The position numbers and the translations under genes are program-made. A DNA stretch of 64,000 nucleotides. It comes from Phytophthora colocasiae. Lineage: Eukaryota; Oomycota; Peronosporomycetes; Peronosporales; Peronosporaceae. Under the pieces are notes generated by a model. It did not search any database. It saw nothing but the letters and a program-made list of their open reading frames with translations, and was not told the DNA's origin. The DNA lies in contig JAGKQI010000105.1 in the NCBI GenBank assembly GCA_018806915.1, forward strand, positions 496,001 to 560,000, written 5' to 3'. Shown here one piece after another: positions 59,109 through 64,000 of this stretch (within the stretch, counting starts at the first letter, position 1; every line of letters begins with the position of its first letter).

Positions 59109-59588
59109 CTACAGTCGACTGACATTCTTCGTCACGAAGTAATTAGCCATAGCATTGGCGTAAGACGCGTCCGTTGCGTCCGAGCACCAGTCGCGGCCTT
59201 CCGCTCGGTAGTCAGTGGGAAGCATGCGGTGCGCACTGCGATTTTCGCCCGAAATGCGTGTCTTGTCGTAGATGGAGCGCTGACTGTGGGCCACTAGCAA
59301 CAGAGCCTCGTCCAGCATCCTCTCCTGTCGAGACACAGGCATACTGTATGAACGCGTGAAGGCAGGCGACGGCTTCTCACCGAAGTACTTGGCCATGTTA
59401 CGCGCGTAGGAAGCTTCAAGCGCATCGCTGCTGCTCTCGCGCCGGTCCACCGGCAACATTCGATGTGCTGTGCGGTTTTCGCCCGACATGCGCGTGTTCT
59501 CGTAGATGGTGCGCCGACTGTGCGCCAGTTCCAACAGCGCAGCGTTGAAGCCTGAGCTGTGGTTCATGGACGCAGTAGCGAGTGACAT
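59109..59588 (-). CDS. Small uncharacterised protein with an internal duplication
   Basis: 159 aa from the ATG at 59588. Two copies of a block of about 60 residues: LLELAHSRRTIYENTRMSGE ... HRMLP ... ASYARNMAKYF and LLLVAHSQRSIYDKTRISGE ... HRMLP ... ASYANAMANYF. No signal peptide, membrane segment or known domain. The repeat conservation suggests selection on the protein. An upstream exon is possible since the frame is open to 59669 without ATG. Confidence 0.7.
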   Translation of the reverse strand: MSLATASMNHSSGFNAALLELAHSRRTIYENTRMSGENRTAHRMLPVDRRESSSDALEASYARNMAKYFGEKPSPAFTRSYSMPVSRQERMLDEALLLVAHSQRSIYDKTRISGENRSAHRMLPTDYRAEGRDWCSDATDASYANAMANYFVTKNVSRL

Positions 59589-60336
59589 TGTGGTGCTTGG
59601 AGGTGGTGCTTGCTTCAAGGCAAATGGTGGAATGACCTTGTTGATCTTAAAGCGACCGTTGACTATCAACGTGGTCTATGTGCACGTCGTGTCGACATTC
59701 AAAGTATTGAATCTCAAGGGTATGGAAATCCTTTGACATATTCTTGAAATTAGTATGAAATGAATTAAAACCTAATGCAGGCATGATGTTTAAATAAGGA
59801 AAGATATGTAATATTGGAGTGCGTGCTACGTTGAAGTCGCCTGAATAGCATGCATATGATGGACGATAGGTTCTTTTGAAATGGCGCGGTAAAGTCGCGC
59901 GCGTCATCAGACCAATATGTCACCTTGAAGAGAAACGCGCTTTGACCCGGCGGGCTTAACGTCTCCTTAACATGGATACAGTTGTGGCGGATGTTCTTCT
60001 GCAAGCATACAATGCTTGACGTGTTGATTTGCGTCTATGCAAGCCAACACCAGAGTGCTTGCTCAAGCCTCCGCGTAGGGCGGCTGGCTGCGTCATTTTC
60101 TAGTGGTGAATGGCTCGCGCGCGCAATAGAAGCGTACATTTACCCGTGCAATCAACCAAGGCAGGTAGGACGAAGGAGCTCGTCCACTGCAGTCGTTATG
60201 TAGTGCAGTGTAGTGCTGTGTTACAGTGTACTGTACCATGGTGAAAGGTTTCCGAGTCCATTATCGTCAATAATACGTATTCTACGGTATTGTACCGCCA
60301 TCGCAGTGTTGTGCGTCACAGTCTTGGGATCGGATA
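59589..60336. other. Divergent intergenic region, no gene seen
   Basis: 748 bp between the duplicated-motif protein gene and PTAR1. Only short random frames; a small hairpin-prone GCGCGC segment near 59910 and 60118. No RNA gene recognised. Confidence 0.5.
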
Positions 60337-61777
60337 ATGACGACGGGTGAGACGCTGCTCGCGCTTCTCTCCAGCCTCTTCCAGCAAGACCCACTCATGT
60401 GAGTGTTAGCAAGACGTCGCTCTCTTTTCTTGTACTGACTTTTTCTGTCGTATAGTGACGAGGTGGGGCTGCTCTTTGGAACCGAAGCCAGCGACTTGAC
60501 GCCTGAGAGCGCCTTCTTCCTAGAAGAACATAAGCTCGGAGTAGCCTTTGCAGCTGGAATTCCGCTGTTTCAAGCTGCTCGCACGCAGTTTCACCTGCTG
60601 AATGCTCTTCTGCGGCAAGAGGCCGATGAAATAACGAAATCTGAGGGAAATGGATGTCGCGCGCAGTTGCTGCACTGCACCCGCGCCATTCTCCTCGTCA
60701 GTGCGGACTTTTACACGGCTTGGAACACACGGTAAGTCTCGAAATGGAGCTGTCTTTTGCGTGGAAGGTGCTAACCAGTGTATCAATTGGTTTCTGTAGG
60801 AAATCCTTTGTGGCTAGAGGATGGCTGGACGCGCAGGATGAGGTGAAGTTTACCAATTTGGTCTTCACATTGCACCCGAAGAGTATCGACACGTGGGCTT
60901 ATAGGTGAGTGGGTGACGTGAAAAGCTGAGATGTACAGGATATTAACGCTGCAAGTGTTGCTGTAGACGCTGGTTGGCTGTCCGTCTGTGTGAGGAGCTC
61001 ACTGGGGACGATCTCCGTTCTTTTTACAAGCAGCAGATCGAGGTTTGCAGTCGTTTAGCAGAACAGAAACCACGGAATTACCACGCCTGGAGCTTCCGCC
61101 ACTGGATTGTATCGCGCCTTCCACTTGATTTGGCGCTCAAAGAGCTCGACGACATGGAGCAGTGGTGTAGAACGCATGTTACCGACCATTCTGGGTGGAA
61201 CCACCGTCAACACACGTTGAATGAACTGGCAAAGAAATACCAAGCATCTGAAGAGCTAGAATTAATCCGGAAGCAGGTTCTGGCGGAGTACAAGTTTGTG
61301 TCGGATACTATGACTCCATATCCCACCCATGAAGCGCTCTGGTGCCATCGACGCTATGTGGTGCAATGCCTGTTCAATCAAGTGCCGGGAACGACTATCA
61401 CGAACGATGTGGCACCTGTCCGCGAGTTGATTTCTCAAGTAGCTGAAACACTCCCGAGCTCCCAGGGTATCGAAGCTGAGACTCTTAGCTCGGCGTGGAC
61501 TGATTCGTTCAAGACGTTAAATAGTGGCGCGATCGAATGGCTTTCAGTGCTTCGTGTGGTCTTGAATGAGATTGATTCTGCTTGGAAGTGTGGAAATCAA
61601 TTCTCGAGACGGTATGCCGCCTGGTGTCTTGCACGCCTTCGTGTGCTCTTGCGGAACGAAGACGGAAAGGATCAAGCCGGAACGTTGGCACGAGAGCTCA
61701 GTTCTCTATCATCGACTTTGCAACAACACTTGGTTCAGGAAGACAACGTGCTAGAAGATTTGTGGCTTCAGTTGTAG
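60337..61777 (+). CDS. PTAR1: PTAR1-like protein prenyltransferase alpha-repeat protein, four exons
   Basis: Exons 60337-60398, 60456-60731, 60800-60904 and 60967-61777 give 417 aa. Prenyltransferase alpha-subunit repeats with the W-x-x-R signature: YTAWNTRKSF, IDTWAYRRWL, YHAWSFRHWIVSRL, SGWNHRQHTLNEL, ALWCHRRYVVQ. PTAR1 is the alpha subunit of the fourth protein prenyltransferase (GGTase-3, acting on YKT6 and FBXL2 in animals). N-terminal EVGLLFG region fits PTAR1 rather than FTase alpha. Confidence 0.85.
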
Positions 61778-61912
61778 TGCTGAAGTAGCAATTAAACAAG
61801 AGATTGTAGTTGTTCTTCTTCATTGATTGCCTGTCGTACTCCACAAGTTAATGCACCTATCCAGCCAGCACTTTCAAAAACGGCGTGGACTCCGTAAGAA
61901 GCGACGATGCAC

Positions 61913-63103
61913 TTACGCCGTATTCTTCACAAAGTGTGCGATGCCGTTGACGATCGTGCCCGGAGAAAAGTGATACAGCAGACGTAGCTCCCAGGCTGTG
62001 CCCATGCCGTACTGGTCATAAATATCTTGAAGCTTGACGAAGTCCTCTAGCTCCTGGTCACACGTTAAGTCCTGGCGGATCGCCACGCCTGAAGTCGTCT
62101 TAGCCTTGCCAGTCAGGCCGCTGAGGCTGCAGTTCACTGAGGGTAGTACAACGCACATATTGTCGTAGCTGTCCAGCTTCAGCAGTGCTGCGAGATGCTT
62201 CTTCAGGTGACAAATCTTCAGCCTCGCAGATGTCGTGAATAATGTGCGCTCCAGCTTAGGCGCGCCAGGTTTCTCCTCTCCGTGGAGAATCACGCGGAAA
62301 TTTACACGGTCAGTGATCACTCCTTTCTTCTTTGATGCTGAGTCTTTTGTTGCCACCTTTGGCTTCTTTCGAGCTGGTTCTTCGGCGGCTGATGCCATTG
62401 AGTTGTCACTTGGGGAGGTGTTTCCAGACAAGCTGCGCTTCTCTCCAAGTGGCGGCGACGCACCTCTGCCTGGTGATGATGAACGTGAAGAAGAAACTGA
62501 ACTTGCTCCTTCTGGTTTCTTGCGTCCGTTACGACGTACAGCCGCCTGACTTAACGCTCCTTTGCGAGCGCTCTCCGTGTATGCGTTGTTAAAGTGCTTG
62601 GACCTGTTTAGCTGCTCAATGATCTGCTCCTCGTGGCGTTCGAACTCGGCCAAATTCGGGTGAATCTTCTTAATGAGCGCGTCAAAGTTCGTGTCGGGTC
62701 TTAGTGACCGCTTGGACGGGATGTGAATACGACAGGAGGGACATTCACTCTTGCTCTTGCCTCCATCGGCCGGCGTCTGGCGAATGGCTGTGGTGATGCA
62801 CTCGCCACAGAAGCGGTGCAAACACTCCATGACCACCATCGCCTCCTTGATAATACCCAAGCAGATGGGGCAGGTTAAATTGTCATTCAGTTGTCGAACG
62901 GGTAGTGTCTTGGTGGCATTCGGGTCCGTCACAGGTGCTCGAGGCTGGCGGTAGATGTCGAACAGTGTACAGTCGTCCACGAGTTCAACCTCCTCGTACT
63001 TAGAGCGTTTGCTCATGACACAGTTGGGCGTTTTCTCCACGAGTTCGTCATATTCCTCGCGCGTGAACGTGTATTTGCTCCTAGGGGCGTCCTGCTCCGC
63101 CAT
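61913..63103 (-). CDS. RING1/RNF2-like PRC1 ubiquitin ligase (RING + RAWUL)
   Basis: 396 aa from the ATG at 63103. RING finger about 75-125: NLTCPICLGIIKEAMVV, CLHRFCGECITTAIR, SECPSCRIHIPSKRSLRPD, continuing as FDALIKKIHP, as in RING1/RNF2. A Ser/Arg/Pro-rich linker with a KKPK basic motif follows. The C-terminal about 120 residues form a RAWUL ubiquitin-like domain (FRVILHG, HLKKHLAALLKL, DQYGMGTAWELRLLYHF). Role: H2A ubiquitination and Polycomb-type repression in the nucleus. Convergent with PTAR1. Confidence 0.9.
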   Translation of the reverse strand: MAEQDAPRSKYTFTREEYDELVEKTPNCVMSKRSKYEEVELVDDCTLFDIYRQPRAPVTDPNATKTLPVRQLNDNLTCPICLGIIKEAMVVMECLHRFCGECITTAIRQTPADGGKSKSECPSCRIHIPSKRSLRPDTNFDALIKKIHPNLAEFERHEEQIIEQLNRSKHFNNAYTESARKGALSQAAVRRNGRKKPEGASSVSSSRSSSPGRGASPPLGEKRSLSGNTSPSDNSMASAAEEPARKKPKVATKDSASKKKGVITDRVNFRVILHGEEKPGAPKLERTLFTTSARLKICHLKKHLAALLKLDSYDNMCVVLPSVNCSLSGLTGKAKTTSGVAIRQDLTCDQELEDFVKLQDIYDQYGMGTAWELRLLYHFSPGTIVNGIAHFVKNTA

Positions 63104-63301
63104 CGCTACGATGCACCCGGTCAGTTGCTTAATTGAGCTCTTTGGCGCCAATACTGTGAAAGCAAATGGTAAAAACCTCTGATAGGATATTGCAGGTAGT
63201 GCTAACTTAATTGATACACAATTTAAACTTGGTGATTGTATGCGTGAGGCGAGGCTGACGTGGCTATTTAGACACTTTAGGACCTCCCCCTTACGTCGAC
63301 C

Positions 63302-64000
63302 ATGGCGCCGAACCTGAAGATGATGGGCGTGACGCTCTCGCTGGCGATGGCCACGCGTTATGTGCTGGACCCCGACAGTTCGTGTATGTTGCTATGGTTA
63401 TTTCTATTGCTTTTAATACAGTACATTAACTAAACTCTTGTGGTTAAACAGTCCAAACGAACATTGTGCGTGGCATCTACGGTCTCTCGCAGCTCTTCTG
63501 CTATGCTGTGATGGTGTATCTGTACGTCAAAGCCAAGAACAACACGGATCCAGGTGTCATTACAGTCAAGGAGGACTTGGGCTTCGGCCAGACGGGAAAC
63601 CGCGACGAGAAGATCACTGTGGCTGAGCACGACCAGCGTATGGTCTGGAAGGAGATCCAACGCGTGAGTGTTTAAACAGTACTAAGTTAGGTTATTTTGT
63701 CATGTACTGATATTGTTTACACTATTGCAGTACGCTCTGGGCACGGGTGTGACGCTTCTGGTGCACTGGAAATGGGGATTCTTCCCTCCGCTCGTGATCC
63801 AGACCATCACGCAGCCATTTAACCTGTTCCAAGCTCCCATTGTCAAGGTAAATCTGCTGGGAGAGCGTGCATGGGGTGAGCTGCGTCGTCCGTGGACGGA
63901 CCGCAACGATATGAGCAAGTCCATCAACTCGTGGAACGACACCATCATGTCTGCGCTCGGCGAGCCACCTGTCAAGGTCAACAAGAAGGCCAGCAAGAAG
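63302..64000 (+). CDS. PHO88: PHO88/SND3-like ER protein, partial (runs off the right edge)
   Basis: Exons 63302-63383 (GTATGT donor), 63452-63663 and 63731 to the window edge; 188 codons seen. MAPNLKMMGVTLSLAMATRY, GIYGLSQLFCYAVMVYLYV, NNTDPGVITVKED and MVWKEIQRYALGTGV are family blocks. Pho88/SND3 acts in the ER membrane in SRP-independent targeting; its phosphate-transport role is indirect. The lysine-rich last codons suggest the stop is near. Confidence 0.88.

Overview
The window is nuclear DNA of an oomycete, most likely a Phytophthora or close relative. Reasons: short (about 50-100 bp) GT-AG introns with GTRNGT-like donors; compact genes on both strands; flagellar coiled-coil genes (zoospores); two secreted Kazal inhibitors and a GPI-type elicitin; a full-size PDR-type ABCG transporter; and dense Helitron, MULE, pogo and mariner insertions.

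Layout. 0-26 kb is mostly housekeeping: hexose-6-phosphate epimerase, CFAP45, a broken gene with a MULE in it, an elongin-C-like pseudogene, SPRTN protease, a coiled-coil protein, NOB1 (with two extra CCCH fingers) divergent from V-ATPase subunit A, a polyQ PPEF phosphatase, ALG8, a PDI/ERV-type protein, two Kazal inhibitors, and a large DUF1853-exonuclease-YbaK fusion. 26-28 kb is a FRAG1/DRAM-like gene broken by a small pogo-like element. 28.1-41.04 kb is an array of five tandem, already-dead Helitron copies; three form an inverted block and one holds a nested mariner. 41-48.3 kb holds a decayed unknown gene, a Fanzor (eukaryotic TnpB-like RNA-guided nuclease) gene split by a MULE that carries an ABCB-transporter fragment, a strong hairpin just 3' of Fanzor, and a second, truncated FRAG1/DRAM-like copy. 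48.6-64 kb returns to genes: ABCG transporter, VTT-domain protein, PUB-domain protein, elicitin, the intact FRAG1/DRAM-like paralogue, a small duplicated-motif protein, PTAR1, RING1-type E3, and PHO88 (running off the edge).

How it fits together. ALG8, the PDI/ERV protein and PHO88 serve the secretory pathway; V-ATPase, VTT and FRAG1/DRAM-like proteins are membrane-system genes; SPRTN and the PUB protein both point to p97/ubiquitin biology. The middle 15 kb is a transposon graveyard. Nested insertion order can be read there because target-site duplications survive and, for both MULEs, removing the element on paper rejoins the host reading frame. Splice sites were called by eye from donor/acceptor sequences and frame continuity; no alignment or search was run.
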